Assembly (NCBI GenBank): GCA_011772965.1
Contig: WVYN01000077.1
Location: 1 to 34,136, forward strand
From: Gammaproteobacteria bacterium
Lineage (GTDB): Bacteria > Pseudomonadota > Gammaproteobacteria > Eutrophobiales > Eutrophobiaceae
Direction of reading: 5' to 3'
DNA: 34,136 nucleotides
Part shown: in pieces, positions 24,242-32,554 of the stretch
How the letters are laid out: every line of letters starts with the position of its first letter
Numbering within the stretch: the stretch's first letter is position 1
Notes under the pieces: model-generated
What the model saw: only the letters and a program-made list of their open reading frames with translations
What the model was told of the DNA's origin: nothing
Database searches by the model: none
Made by a program: the position numbers and the translations under genes

Positions 24242-25264
24242 TTAGCTTTCCAATTTCTTGATGACCTCATCAGTGTATTCGTTAGTGGTTGCTTTGCCGC
24301 CGAGGTCAGCGGTTACATAATGCTTTTCTTCCAGAACATTCGAGATGGCGCTTTTCAAACGCGCTGCCTTGTCATAATGGTTAGTATGTTCGAGCATCAT
24401 CGCAGCTGCCAGCATCAATGCTGTTGGATTTGCAACACCTTTACCGGCAATATCCGGGGCAGAACCATGCACAGCCTCGAAAATCGCGGCATCATTACCA
24501 ATATTTCCACCGGGAGCGAGCCCCAGACCCCCGACCAGCCCGGCAATCTCATCTGAGAGAATATCACCAAACATATTGGTTGTGAGGATTACATCAAACT
24601 GGGAAGGATTGATGACCAGCTGCATGGCGCAATTATCAACGATGCGTTCTTCAATCAAAAGTTTATCCTGGTAGGCCTTGCCAATTTCTGTTGCCGTCTC
24701 GAGGAACAGGCCAGTGAGGGCTTTTAATATGTTTGCCTTGTGAACAATGGTCACTTTTTTCCTGTTATGATGTACAGCATAGTCAAATGCAAACTTGGCG
24801 ATGCGACGGCAACCACTTCTGGTGATGATACCAGAAGCCTCTGCCACGGCCTTGGGATCACCATCTATGGGTATATAGTGTTCAACGCCGACGTAAAGCC
24901 CTTCTGTATTCTCCCTTATTAAAACCAGGTCGATATCTTCAAATCTTCCACCGCGAATATAGCTTATTGCCGGCCTGACATTAGCGTAGAGGTTAAATTC
25001 TTCACGTAATCTGACATTTGCAGAGCGAAAACCTTTGCCCACGGGTGTAGTCAATGGTGCCTTGAGCGCAAGTTTGGTCTCCCGGATATTTTCTAGCATG
25101 GGCTTGGGTAGCGGATCGCCAGACTGCTCATAGGCAGACATGCCGGCATTGAATCTCTGCCAATCAAATGGTGCCTCCAGAACATCGAGCACACGAATGG
25201 TTGCCGAGATGATTTCCGGCCCGATGCCATCACCTTCAATGAGGGTTACAGGTATCTTGTTAAT
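24242..25264 (-). CDS. NAD-type isocitrate dehydrogenase, apparent ATT start
   Basis: A 340-residue decarboxylating dehydrogenase of the IDH/IMDH family, oxidising isocitrate to 2-oxoglutarate. The substrate segment F-R-S-A-N-V-R-L-R (Ser and Asn as in IDH) and I-R-E-N-T-E-G-L-Y support IDH over Leu[11 protein letters not shown] has Asp where NADP enzymes have Lys, favouring NAD. The first in-frame ATG/GTG/TTG is GTG 25192, which would remove G-D-G-I-G-P-E-I, essential to the fold. Upstream the frame reads [19 protein letters not shown], with ATT at 25264 exactly where the family starts, and GGAG eight bases before it. The nearest upstream stop is six codons earlier. It lies between prc and the HDAC gene. 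Confidence 0.9.
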   Translation of the reverse strand: MNKIPVTLIEGDGIGPEIISATIRVLDVLEAPFDWQRFNAGMSAYEQSGDPLPKPMLENIRETKLALKAPLTTPVGKGFRSANVRLREEFNLYANVRPAISYIRGGRFEDIDLVLIRENTEGLYVGVEHYIPIDGDPKAVAEASGIITRSGCRRIAKFAFDYAVHHNRKKVTIVHKANILKALTGLFLETATEIGKAYQDKLLIEERIVDNCAMQLVINPSQFDVILTTNMFGDILSDEIAGLVGGLGLAPGGNIGNDAAIFEAVHGSAPDIAGKGVANPTALMLAAAMMLEHTNHYDKAARLKSAISNVLEEKHYVTADLGGKATTNEYTDEVIKKLES

Positions 25265-25276
25265 GACAGATTCTCC
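25262..25276 (-). promoter_or_regulatory. Shine-Dalgarno site and ATT initiation codon of isocitrate dehydrogenase
   Basis: GGAG at 25273-25276 (minus strand) is eight bases ahead of ATT at 25262-25264. No ATG, GTG or TTG occurs in this frame between the upstream TAA and codon 25 of the protein. ATT starts are known for infC and pcnB in E. coli and lower or regulate initiation. Confidence 0.65.
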
Positions 25277-25279
25277 AGA

Positions 25280-25293
25280 TGATTAATTAATCA
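25280..25293. repeat. Perfect 14-bp palindrome ahead of the isocitrate dehydrogenase gene
   Basis: TGATTAATTAATCA reads the same on both strands and ends three bases before the Shine-Dalgarno site. It could be an operator; as RNA it would form only a weak AU stem. Confidence 0.45.
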
Positions 25294-25336
25294 AAATTAC
25301 CTGTCGCAAGATATGACAGTAGAGTACTACGGTTAT

Positions 25337-27490
25337 CTACAGAGGATCAGATTTATTCTTGCTGTTTTGAACTGCCTGAATATCCATTGGCAAGTCATAG
25401 CTGGGTGAGATCATGTCATCGAGTATCATGCCAGCTTCTTTCAGTATGATATCCATGGTGTCGTCTTCCTGATCCGCACCTTCGTTATTGGATTCATTAT
25501 CATTCAGAGGAGGTAAACCTTGTGCAATTCTGATTTCATTTTCCAGCTGTTGTCTTGTTTTCTGTAGTTTTTCACGTTCAGCTTCCCTTTCTGACATAAG
25601 CAGGCTGATTTCTTTCTGATTACTGGTTTCCTCAATTAATTCCTGTTCTTCAAGCATCAACTGAAAGGCCCTGTCAGATTTTATCCTCTGCTTATGGCGT
25701 GTTTCTGCCATTGATATATCGTTTGGTGTTGACATGACCTTGATGTATTTCGCAGGTTTTACCTGATCCCAGGGAAGCGCATTATCAAGGGATTTCTCAC
25801 CGTAATCAGATGAAATATTTGCTGTAGGCAGTATTATATCGGGGATAACTCCTCTATGCTGGTTACTGCCACCACTGACTCTGAAAAACTGGGCAATAGT
25901 TGTTTTAAGACGCCCATGTTCCTCATCAGCATTACTGATGAAACGATCCAGATCCACAATATTTTGTACTGTACCCTTACCGAAGGTAGGTTCTCCAATA
26001 ATGATGCCTCGTTGATAGTCCTGAATTGCACCTGCAAAAATTTCAGAGGCAGACGCGCTGTTTCGGTCAACCAGTACAGCCATAGGACCACTGTAAACTA
26101 TGGATGGATCCGGATCATCGTTGATATCAATTCGTCCGGTTGAGTCTTTGGTCTGCACGATCGGGCCTTTTTCGATAAACAAACCGGTTAATTCCAGTGC
26201 CTCTGATAGAGAACCTCCACCATTTCCTCTCAGATCAATGATCAAACCACTGATATTGGCTTCTTTTAATTTTGCAATGAGTTTTCTGACATCGCCCGAT
26301 GTACTCTTGTAATTCTTATCCCCTCTGGCCTGGGCAGTAAAATCAATATAGAAGGTAGGCAAATTTATTACACCTATTTTACGCTTGCTTTCTGTAATCT
26401 CTATTATGGATGACTTGGCCGCCTGTTCTTCCAGTTTGATTTTGTTACGTACAAGCATAATCATTTTGTGAGGTCCTTCGGGACCTGAATTTTTGGGAAG
26501 AATTTCTATGCGGAGTGTTGTTCCTTTAGGACCACGTATCAGATCAACAACATCGTCAAGGCGCCAACCAATAATATCGACAATTTCCCCATTCTTACCC
26601 TGACCAACACCGATTATCTTGTCTTCATCATGGAGCTGGTTGCTCAGGTCTGCAGGTCCACCAGGAATAATGTTCTGTATTACTGTATAGTCATTTTCGG
26701 TTGTCAATACTGCGCCGATACCTTCAAGAGACAATCTCATACTGATATCAAAATTCTCTGATTCGCGTGGAGAAAAGTAGGCCGTATGGGGTTCGATTGA
26801 TGTGGTATAGGAATTGATAAATGTCTGAAAAATATCGTTTGAATCCAGCTGGAAGGTATTGGTTCTGATTCTCTCATAGCGTTTTGCCAATGTATCGACA
26901 TATTCAGCGTCATCTTTTTTAGCCAGGAGCAGGTTCAGAACATCATTTTTTACCCGTTTGCGCCAGATCTCATCAAGTTCGGCTTTTGTTCTGGCCCAAT
27001 CGGAATCACGCCGGTCGAACCGATAGGATTCGTCGATTGTAAAATCAAAATCATTGTCAAGTATGGCAATGGCATGATTGATTCGCTCATCAACCCGGTT
27101 TCTGTAAATCCTGAAAATATCAAAGGCGGGCACAAGGTCCTCATCCTTCAGGCGGTTGTCCAGTTTGAAACGGTATTTATCGAAATTACTGATATCAGAT
27201 GCCAGGAAATAACTGCGGTTGGGATCCAGACTGTCCAGGTATCGATCAAGTATCGAGGTTGACAAGCTGTCATCCAGCGGCCGTGATTTATAATGATAGG
27301 TATTGATAATGTGGGTAATGATTTCTGTCGCTCGTTCATGCCGTTCCGCAGGGACTATCTCGGATTCATCAACGAGCGGAATTTCCGCCTGAATGTTTGC
27401 TATAAACAGGGCAAACAGGAATACCAGGATTTGCATTAAACGCTGTGAGCTACTGCATGTGGGTATGTCGCGCATGGTCAGGAAAATCAT
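25337..27490 (-). CDS. prc: Tail-specific (C-terminal processing) protease
   Basis: A 717-residue periplasmic S41A protease of the long E. coli Prc (Tsp) type. A signal peptide is encoded from about residue 19 (M-Q-I-L-V-F-L-F-A-L-F, cleavage near I-Q-A), so the true start may be 27472 or 27436. Next come an N-terminal helical domain (to about 230), a PDZ domain (L-E-G-I-G-A-V-L, P-G-G-P-A) and the peptidase domain with D-L-R-G-N-G-G-G-S. The catalytic dyad is Ser480, the middle Ser of S-A-S-A-S-E, with Lys505 in T-F-G-K-G-T-V-Q, 25 residues apart as in E. coli. The C-terminal domain is a charged coiled coil. It degrades proteins by their C-termini and trims envelope proteins. Confidence 0.95.
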   Translation of the reverse strand: MIFLTMRDIPTCSSSQRLMQILVFLFALFIANIQAEIPLVDESEIVPAERHERATEIITHIINTYHYKSRPLDDSLSTSILDRYLDSLDPNRSYFLASDISNFDKYRFKLDNRLKDEDLVPAFDIFRIYRNRVDERINHAIAILDNDFDFTIDESYRFDRRDSDWARTKAELDEIWRKRVKNDVLNLLLAKKDDAEYVDTLAKRYERIRTNTFQLDSNDIFQTFINSYTTSIEPHTAYFSPRESENFDISMRLSLEGIGAVLTTENDYTVIQNIIPGGPADLSNQLHDEDKIIGVGQGKNGEIVDIIGWRLDDVVDLIRGPKGTTLRIEILPKNSGPEGPHKMIMLVRNKIKLEEQAAKSSIIEITESKRKIGVINLPTFYIDFTAQARGDKNYKSTSGDVRKLIAKLKEANISGLIIDLRGNGGGSLSEALELTGLFIEKGPIVQTKDSTGRIDINDDPDPSIVYSGPMAVLVDRNSASASEIFAGAIQDYQRGIIIGEPTFGKGTVQNIVDLDRFISNADEEHGRLKTTIAQFFRVSGGSNQHRGVIPDIILPTANISSDYGEKSLDNALPWDQVKPAKYIKVMSTPNDISMAETRHKQRIKSDRAFQLMLEEQELIEETSNQKEISLLMSEREAEREKLQKTRQQLENEIRIAQGLPPLNDNESNNEGADQEDDTMDIILKEAGMILDDMISPSYDLPMDIQAVQNSKNKSDPL

Positions 27491-27609
27491 ATATCTGTTG
27501 AATTAATATAACATTTTAGCTATCGGCTGACACGATAATTGTGAGGAATTGCGCCGCACAGGTCACATTACAACCCGATTCCACGGTTTCTGGAGAATCA
27601 ATATCCAGT

Positions 27610-28083
27610 TCAGGGACTTTTCGCTGTTTCCATGCCCTGATCCAGAGCATCCAACCTGATACGAATCGCCTCCGCCTTGTCCTGCCCGCCGCCCAGGAAT
27701 CCCGGTGCCCGTTTATAAAACTCCATCAGGTCAAGCAGGGCATTTCGATTAGTACCGTCCAGTTCCACAGCAAGTTCAAACTCCTCTCGTGTCAGATTCG
27801 ACAGTTGGTAGGCTGAAAATATCCCAGAATTCTCTGCCAGTCGTCCGTAACTTTTACCCAGCCAGTAATGGTAAAGTGATGAATCCGGTTGCAGGTCAAC
27901 GGCCTTTTTAAAGGCGTCTACAGCTGAATCATAATCAGCATTGGTGTAATATCTTTTACCGTCAAGAAACAACCTGTCAGCAGAAATTTCTGCGGTTGTT
28001 TCTCCGGCAAAAAATAACATCAGAATCAGGATAAATACAAATAGCCTGTTTCTGCTAATAGATTGCCGGGGTCCGTATTGCAT
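27610..28083 (-). CDS. Secreted or anchored TPR protein
   Basis: A 157-residue protein with a basic N-terminus and a hydrophobic signal or anchor segment (about residues 14-31, ending T-T-A). Two TPR-like helices follow: G-K-R-Y-Y-T-N-A-D-Y-D-S-A-V-D-A-F-K-K-A-V-D-L then Y-H-Y-W-L-G-K-S-Y-G-R-L-A-E. Near the C-terminus the phrase A-P-G-F-L-G-G-G-Q-D-K-A is typical of a small periplasmic TPR family. Likely an adaptor in the envelope; partner unknown. It lies 119 bases upstream of prc on the same strand and diverges from the dehydrogenase-like gene. Confidence 0.82.
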   Translation of the reverse strand: MQYGPRQSISRNRLFVFILILMLFFAGETTAEISADRLFLDGKRYYTNADYDSAVDAFKKAVDLQPDSSLYHYWLGKSYGRLAENSGIFSAYQLSNLTREEFELAVELDGTNRNALLDLMEFYKRAPGFLGGGQDKAEAIRIRLDALDQGMETAKSP

Positions 28084-28213
28084 AAATTTTTTAAATATTT
28101 GCCTGTCAATCGGCTAAAAATAACGGTAAATGAGTATTTCGTAAACAACAATTTGATGGTTATACTCGGAAAAGGTTTCATGTTGATTGAGAAAATTCTG
28201 CTGGTGTTGTTCT

Positions 28214-29560
28214 ATGACTAGAATCGTGCGCAAAAAATTCAAGCGGATTTCCTTATGGGTATTCTGTTTAATCATAATTGCTTCCTGCGATAATTCATCG
28301 GAACACTATGAGGCAGAAACGGAAACGGCCACTTCTCTCTTTGAATGCGATGCTGATAATGGAGGTCTTACATTACCCTCCGGATTTTGTGCCGGAGTGA
28401 TTGCTGACAGTCTTGGTTTTATCAGGCATCTGGCGGTAAACGAAAGAGGAGATATTTATGTCGCATTGAGAAACACGCGACTGGGTCTTGGTGGAATTAT
28501 GGCGCTCAGTGATAGTGACGAGGATGGACGAATAGACCAGATTGAAAAATTTACAGATATTCCCGGTCTGGAAATCCAGCTTCATGGTGGTTCTCTCTAC
28601 TTTGCTTCTGAGAACGCTATCTTTCGTTATGAGTTAACAAATGAAAGCCTGTTACCTGAACCGAGCCCGGAGAAAGTGGTGGGTGATTTCCCAGAGCAGG
28701 ATCTCCATGGAGGCAAGGCCTTTGCCATAGATAATATGAATAACATTTACGTGAATGTCGGTTCAATTTCAAATGCTTGCCAGGAAGAGGAACAGGTAGC
28801 TGGAAGCCCCGGCTTGGACCCTTGCCCGGAGCTGGACAATCATGCAGGAATCTGGCGATTTTCATTAGACCGGGTGAATCAGGTTCCGGGACAGGATGGT
28901 GAACATTATGCAATTGGCATCCGTAACACCTATGCCATCGATTGGCATCCTGTATATGACAAACTTTATGCTGTTCAACATGGTCGCGATCAGCTGCATG
29001 AATTGTGGCCAGACATCTATTCTGCTGAACAGGGTGCCCAATTACCAGCTGAGGAATTGCTTGAAATCAATGATTCACTGAGTTATGGCTGGCCTTATTG
29101 TTATTATGATAAACGCCTGGAGAAGAGAGTACTTGCGCCAGAGTATGGTGGCAATGGAATGTTAATCGGTCGCTGTGAAAATTATCCTGAGCCGCTCGTG
29201 GCCTTCCCCGCACATTATGGTCCCAATGACATGGTATTCTACACTGCAACGCAATTTCCCAGACATTATCAAAATGGAGCTTTTATTGCATTTCACGGTT
29301 CCTATGATCGCGGTCCTTTTGAACAAGTTGGTTACCAGATTGTATTCGTGCCGTTTACCAATGGTACAGTTTCAGGCAACTGGGAGGTCTTCGCAGACGG
29401 TTTTGCCGGGGACGGGCATGTGCGTTTCCCTGAGGATGCCGAATACCGACCGACAGGTGTGGCAGTAGGTCCGGATGGTTCGCTGTATGTAACAGATTCA
29501 GTTCAGGGACGTGTCTGGAGAATTATTTACCGGGACAGCGAAGCAGCCTCCAGGAAATGA
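28214..29560 (+). CDS. Lipoprotein of the soluble glucose/sorbosone dehydrogenase (PQQ) family
   Basis: The ATG at 28214 starts a lipoprotein signal: K-K-F-K-R, a hydrophobic run and the lipobox I-A-S-C; an upstream in-frame start at 28187 is less likely. The 448-residue product has the six-bladed propeller pattern of the GSDH family: L-P-S-G-F-C-A-G-V-I-A near the start, R-H-L-A-V-N-E-R-G-D-I-Y-V-A, L-H-G-G, G-I-R-N-T-Y-A-I-D-W-H-P, H-G-R-D-Q-L, Y-G-W-P-Y-C-Y-Y-D and a final P-T-G-V-A-V-G-P-D-G-S-L-Y-V-T-D. A periplasmic PQQ-dependent sugar or aldehyde oxidation is likely, though the cofactor is not provable from sequence. Monocistronic, convergent with the FKBP gene. Confidence 0.85.
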   Translation: MTRIVRKKFKRISLWVFCLIIIASCDNSSEHYEAETETATSLFECDADNGGLTLPSGFCAGVIADSLGFIRHLAVNERGDIYVALRNTRLGLGGIMALSDSDEDGRIDQIEKFTDIPGLEIQLHGGSLYFASENAIFRYELTNESLLPEPSPEKVVGDFPEQDLHGGKAFAIDNMNNIYVNVGSISNACQEEEQVAGSPGLDPCPELDNHAGIWRFSLDRVNQVPGQDGEHYAIGIRNTYAIDWHPVYDKLYAVQHGRDQLHELWPDIYSAEQGAQLPAEELLEINDSLSYGWPYCYYDKRLEKRVLAPEYGGNGMLIGRCENYPEPLVAFPAHYGPNDMVFYTATQFPRHYQNGAFIAFHGSYDRGPFEQVGYQIVFVPFTNGTVSGNWEVFADGFAGDGHVRFPEDAEYRPTGVAVGPDGSLYVTDSVQGRVWRIIYRDSEAASRK

Positions 29561-29581
29561 TTTATCACTGGATTGATGCTG

Positions 29582-30256
29582 TTAATTGATCCCAAGAAGT
29601 TCGATATCAAATACCAGCGCTTCATTGGGTTGAATGGAAGCACCCGCCCCACGTTCTCCATAAGCCAATTCGGCGGGCACAAAGATTTTCCACTTAGAGC
29701 CCACTTTCATCATTGGTACCGCTTCCTGCCAGCCTTTAATCACCTGGTTCAGTGACAGGGAAATGGGTTCGCCACGTTCATAGGAGCTGTCAAATACGTC
29801 ACCATTTATATGAGTACCGTGGTAATGCACCTCGATATTACTGTCGACTACGGGTTTTTCTCCATCGCCTTCCTTGATTACCTTGTACTGGAGTCCGCTA
29901 TCGGTGGTGACCACGCCATCTTTCTTGCTGTTCTCAGCAAGAAATTTCTCACCAGCAGCCTTGTTGCTTGCGGCAATGTTATTGCGTTCAGCTGCCACTT
30001 TTTGCTGGTACTTGCTGAGTGCCTCCTGAATTTCAGCCTGGCTCATTTGTAGATCTGCATTGTTGAGAATATCTTCAATTGCCTGCAGAAATGGCTCATT
30101 ATCAATGTCAAAATTCTGTTTATTGATACTCTGAGCGAAATATACCCCCAGCGCATAACTGAGTTTTTGTTCCTCGGTTTTTATTTCTACAGCAGAGGCA
30201 GATGTAATAAAAAAAAGAGAAAGGATCCCGAGGGATAATTGAAGTAATTTTTTCAT
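29582..30256 (-). CDS. FKBP-type peptidyl-prolyl isomerase (Mip/FkpA type)
   Basis: The Met at 30256 starts a clear signal peptide (M-K-K-L-L-Q-L then hydrophobic, ending A-S-A near residue 22); the frame extends 53 codons further upstream but that part is not protein-like. The 224-residue product has an N-terminal dimerisation domain (K-L-S-Y-A-L-G-V-Y-F-A, long helix to about residue 110). The C-terminal FKBP domain contains S-G-L-Q-Y-K-V-I, V-H-Y-H-G-T, G-D-V-F-D-S-S-Y, V-I-K-G-W-Q-E-A and A-Y-G-E-R-G-A-G. It catalyses proline isomerisation and chaperones proteins in the periplasm. Confidence 0.94.
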   Translation of the reverse strand: MKKLLQLSLGILSLFFITSASAVEIKTEEQKLSYALGVYFAQSINKQNFDIDNEPFLQAIEDILNNADLQMSQAEIQEALSKYQQKVAAERNNIAASNKAAGEKFLAENSKKDGVVTTDSGLQYKVIKEGDGEKPVVDSNIEVHYHGTHINGDVFDSSYERGEPISLSLNQVIKGWQEAVPMMKVGSKWKIFVPAELAYGERGAGASIQPNEALVFDIELLGIN

Positions 30257-30453
30257 TTGCTTACCAGTTGATTTGAAAATATTTGAAATATTTAGACAAT
30301 GAAAACTGCATGGGTTCAGCATCATCCCATAAATTCTGGGGCTATCCAAGCAAAGGCCGGTTGATCTGTTGAATACTAGACCAGATTCAGGTTCTGCAGT
30401 TCGTATTTCGTGCAAAGTATATCAAGCACTGGCCTGAGCAAGGGTTCTGTCAC

Positions 30454-30899
30454 TTAGTGGTCAGCCAGTTGCCTGAGCTTTTCTCGCTGGACCACCCCGC
30501 CATAACCAATAAATACCAATCGTTCATGGATTGCTGCATAGTCCGTAATCACGTCGCCGATAATAACGCCACGACGGGTGCTGCCGATTAGTTCCGCGCA
30601 AACCATTTTCTTGCCTCCGCAGCGGCCGAGTGGTGAGCTTTCATCAAAGCCCTAATAATTTCCATTCTGGTCAAAATAAATTTCAACGGCATTGATACAG
30701 TCCGCTGAAATTTCCAGATAGTCAGCCAACTGCATGACCGCCTGACGAACACCGCCATTGACAATATGCACCTGTTTGCCCAGTTTTTGTAATACTTGGA
30801 TAACCGGTTTGGCATCATGAACGAAGTCCTTGTTATATTGTTGCCCAAGCCAGTCAATAGCATATGCCGTACAAAAATACAGGACAAAGCGGTTTCTGA
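30454..30899 (-). pseudogene. Decayed HAD-IB phosphatase (phosphoserine-phosphatase-like)
   Basis: Reading the minus strand directly after the dusA stop, one frame gives a recognisable HAD-IB phosphatase: A-K-P-V-I-Q-V-L-Q-K-L-G-K-Q-V-H-I-V-N-G-G, then E-I-Y-F-D-Q-N-G-N-Y, an in-frame TAG (30652-30654), G-F-D-E-S-S-P-L-G-R-C-G-G-K-K, and G-D-V-I-T-D to F-I-G-Y-G-G-V-V-Q-R-E-K. About 60 N-terminal residues with the nucleophile D-x-D motif are absent, because dusA abuts the remnant. The motif II Ser/Thr (usual S-G-G) is Asn, and G-D-G-x-T-D is G-D-V-I-T-D. The TAG replaces the single residue between Y and G-F-D in the family. This is a dead gene, not an N-terminal error. TAA at 30454 ends it. 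Confidence 0.85.
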
Positions 30900-31883
30900 T
30901 CAGATCTGAGGAACGGTTTGGACTGCGGCTAGGGCCTGTGTGAAAACAGCCCGTCCCGAACCGGTTTTGCGGGCATTTTCAGTGAGTATACGCCGGAATT
31001 TCCTGGCGCCATATTGGCCCAGGTACAGTCCCAGAACATGGCGGGTCATTGCCTGTAAGTGGGCGCCTTGGACGAGCTGTTGTTCAATGTATCGCAAGTA
31101 ATGCTCGAGGATTGCTTCCCGGCTGGGTACTGCAGAGCGTAAACCAAATATCTGTCGATCAGCCTCTGCCAGCAGATAGGGGTTATGGATCACACCTCGG
31201 CCAATCATCACGCCATCGACCATGGTAAGTTGGCAGCCGACCTGCTCCAGTTTTGTGAAACCGCCATTAATCACAATCTCAAGATCCGGAAAGTCTTGTT
31301 TCAATTGGTGGACGGTCCGGTATTGCAGAGGAGGGATCTCCCGGTTCTGCTTCGGACTCAATCCGCTTAACCACGCCTTGCGGGCGTGAATTATAAACGT
31401 GTTGCAACCCGCGGTCCGGACAATTTCTATAAATTTACACAGGTGTTCATAGCGGTCCCTGTCATCAATCCCAATCCGGGTCTTTACTGTCACAGGAATG
31501 CTGATCTCCTGAATCATTCGCCTGACGCACTCGGCAACCAGTTCGGGCTCTGCCATCAAGCAGGCGCCAAAGCGCCCGTTCAGGACCCGATCACTGGGAC
31601 AGCCGACGTTCAGATTGACCTCATCATAGCCCCGGTCCTCGGCTAGGCCAGCACATTCGGCCAGCTTGTCTGGTTGATTGCCACCCAATTGCAAGGCAAT
31701 CGGGTGCTCTTCAGTGGAAAAGGCAAGCAAATCATCCCGCGGCCCATGGAGGAGGGCGCCAGTGGTGATCATTTCGGTATAGAGCAGAGTGCGCCGGGTA
31801 ATCAGACGCATGAGGTAGCGGAAATGACGATCAGTATGATCCATCATCGGCGCGATGCTGAGTCTGCGATCGAGTTTTTTCAT
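30900..31883 (-). CDS. dusA: tRNA-dihydrouridine(20/20a) synthase
   Basis: A 327-residue flavoenzyme reducing uridine 20/20a in the tRNA D-loop. It opens L-S-I-A-P-M-M-D-H-T-D-R-H-F-R-Y, then Y-T-E-M-I-T-T-G-A and L-Q-L-G-G. The catalytic Cys95 is in N-L-N-V-G-C-P-S-D-R-V, followed by V-K-T-R-I-G-I-D and F-I-I-H-A-R-K-A-W-L. I-N-G-G and V-M-I-G-R-G bind FMN phosphate. The ATG overlaps the mutH stop by four bases (ATGA), so it is translationally coupled to mutH. These features place it with DusA rather than DusB or DusC. Confidence 0.96.
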   Translation of the reverse strand: MKKLDRRLSIAPMMDHTDRHFRYLMRLITRRTLLYTEMITTGALLHGPRDDLLAFSTEEHPIALQLGGNQPDKLAECAGLAEDRGYDEVNLNVGCPSDRVLNGRFGACLMAEPELVAECVRRMIQEISIPVTVKTRIGIDDRDRYEHLCKFIEIVRTAGCNTFIIHARKAWLSGLSPKQNREIPPLQYRTVHQLKQDFPDLEIVINGGFTKLEQVGCQLTMVDGVMIGRGVIHNPYLLAEADRQIFGLRSAVPSREAILEHYLRYIEQQLVQGAHLQAMTRHVLGLYLGQYGARKFRRILTENARKTGSGRAVFTQALAAVQTVPQI

Positions 31884-32554
31884 GTGTGACTGTCAAGAAT
31901 TTGCCGGGTCAGGCAAGTTCTGAGGTAATACCCCCTGGGCAGGGTCTGGCCCGGGCTGTCATCCGGTCCGCTGCTGGATTGCAATGCCTTTGAATCACGG
32001 GCCTTGGGCCGAATCTGGAGATATTGCCCATAGCGGGAGGTCAGTTTGTCCAACTCACCCTCGCGAATCATCCCGGTCAATTCCTCCCAGTCCTGCTGCA
32101 GTATTTTGTCCTGAGCCACATCCGGATGCCAGAAAATCGGTGAACCAATACGTCGCTGAGCAAGCGGAATCTCCGGGGCGGCTTCGACCGGAATCCACAA
32201 GACCCGGGCCAGCTTGTGCCAAACCCGGCTTTGTTTCCATGAAGATTTCAAATCGTTTTGTGGCGCGACGGTACAGACATAGGTGGATTCCCGGGGGTGC
32301 CCCGGTCTATCAAGGGGCAGAGTTTTCAACTCGATCCCCAGCGCGGGAAAGTCAGGACCGGCATGAGTACTACAGGCTCCGGCTAGGGCCAGCTCGATCA
32401 ACTGGCCAACCAAACCCTTGGCCTGTTTCATGGAAGCCGGCATTGTCAGCCCCGTCTGTAGGGCGACCTTACCCAGGGTCTTGCCGGCAAGTGCGGAAGC
32501 CCGTTCCATAAGTTCAGCTTCTGTGAGAGGTATCATGGTTTCAGGCGGCGGCAT
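31880..32554 (-). CDS. mutH: DNA mismatch repair endonuclease MutH
   Basis: MutH nicks the unmethylated strand at hemimethylated GATC sites during methyl-directed mismatch repair with MutS and MutL. The catalytic set D-x6-E-x-K is present as D-F-P-A-L-G-I-E-L-K (Asp68, Glu75, Lys77; E. coli 70, 77, 79). V-L-W-I-P-V-E, P-L-A-Q-R-R-x-G-S-P, D-W-E-E-L and Y-L-Q-I-R-P-K-A agree with the family. I use ATG 32554, which matches the E. coli N-terminus (P-P-E-T) and overlaps the end of glnD by 14 bases; 32578 and 32536 are also possible. It forms an overlapping chain glnD-mutH-dusA. Confidence 0.94.
   Translation of the reverse strand: MPPPETMIPLTEAELMERASALAGKTLGKVALQTGLTMPASMKQAKGLVGQLIELALAGACSTHAGPDFPALGIELKTLPLDRPGHPRESTYVCTVAPQNDLKSSWKQSRVWHKLARVLWIPVEAAPEIPLAQRRIGSPIFWHPDVAQDKILQQDWEELTGMIREGELDKLTSRYGQYLQIRPKARDSKALQSSSGPDDSPGQTLPRGYYLRTCLTRQILDSHT

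Noticed and set aside
25337-27490. Antisense plus-strand ORFs within prc (for example 25856-26143)
   Set aside because: They run opposite the intact S41 protease motifs and have no domain features of their own.
30257-30415. N-terminal extension of the FKBP gene to an upstream Met
   Set aside because: The extra 53 residues are not protein-like and would bury the signal peptide; the Met at 30256 is the natural start.
30588-30887. 99-codon minus-strand ORF behind dusA
   Set aside because: It is an out-of-frame shadow of the phosphatase remnant; the neighbouring frame carries the conserved HAD sequence.
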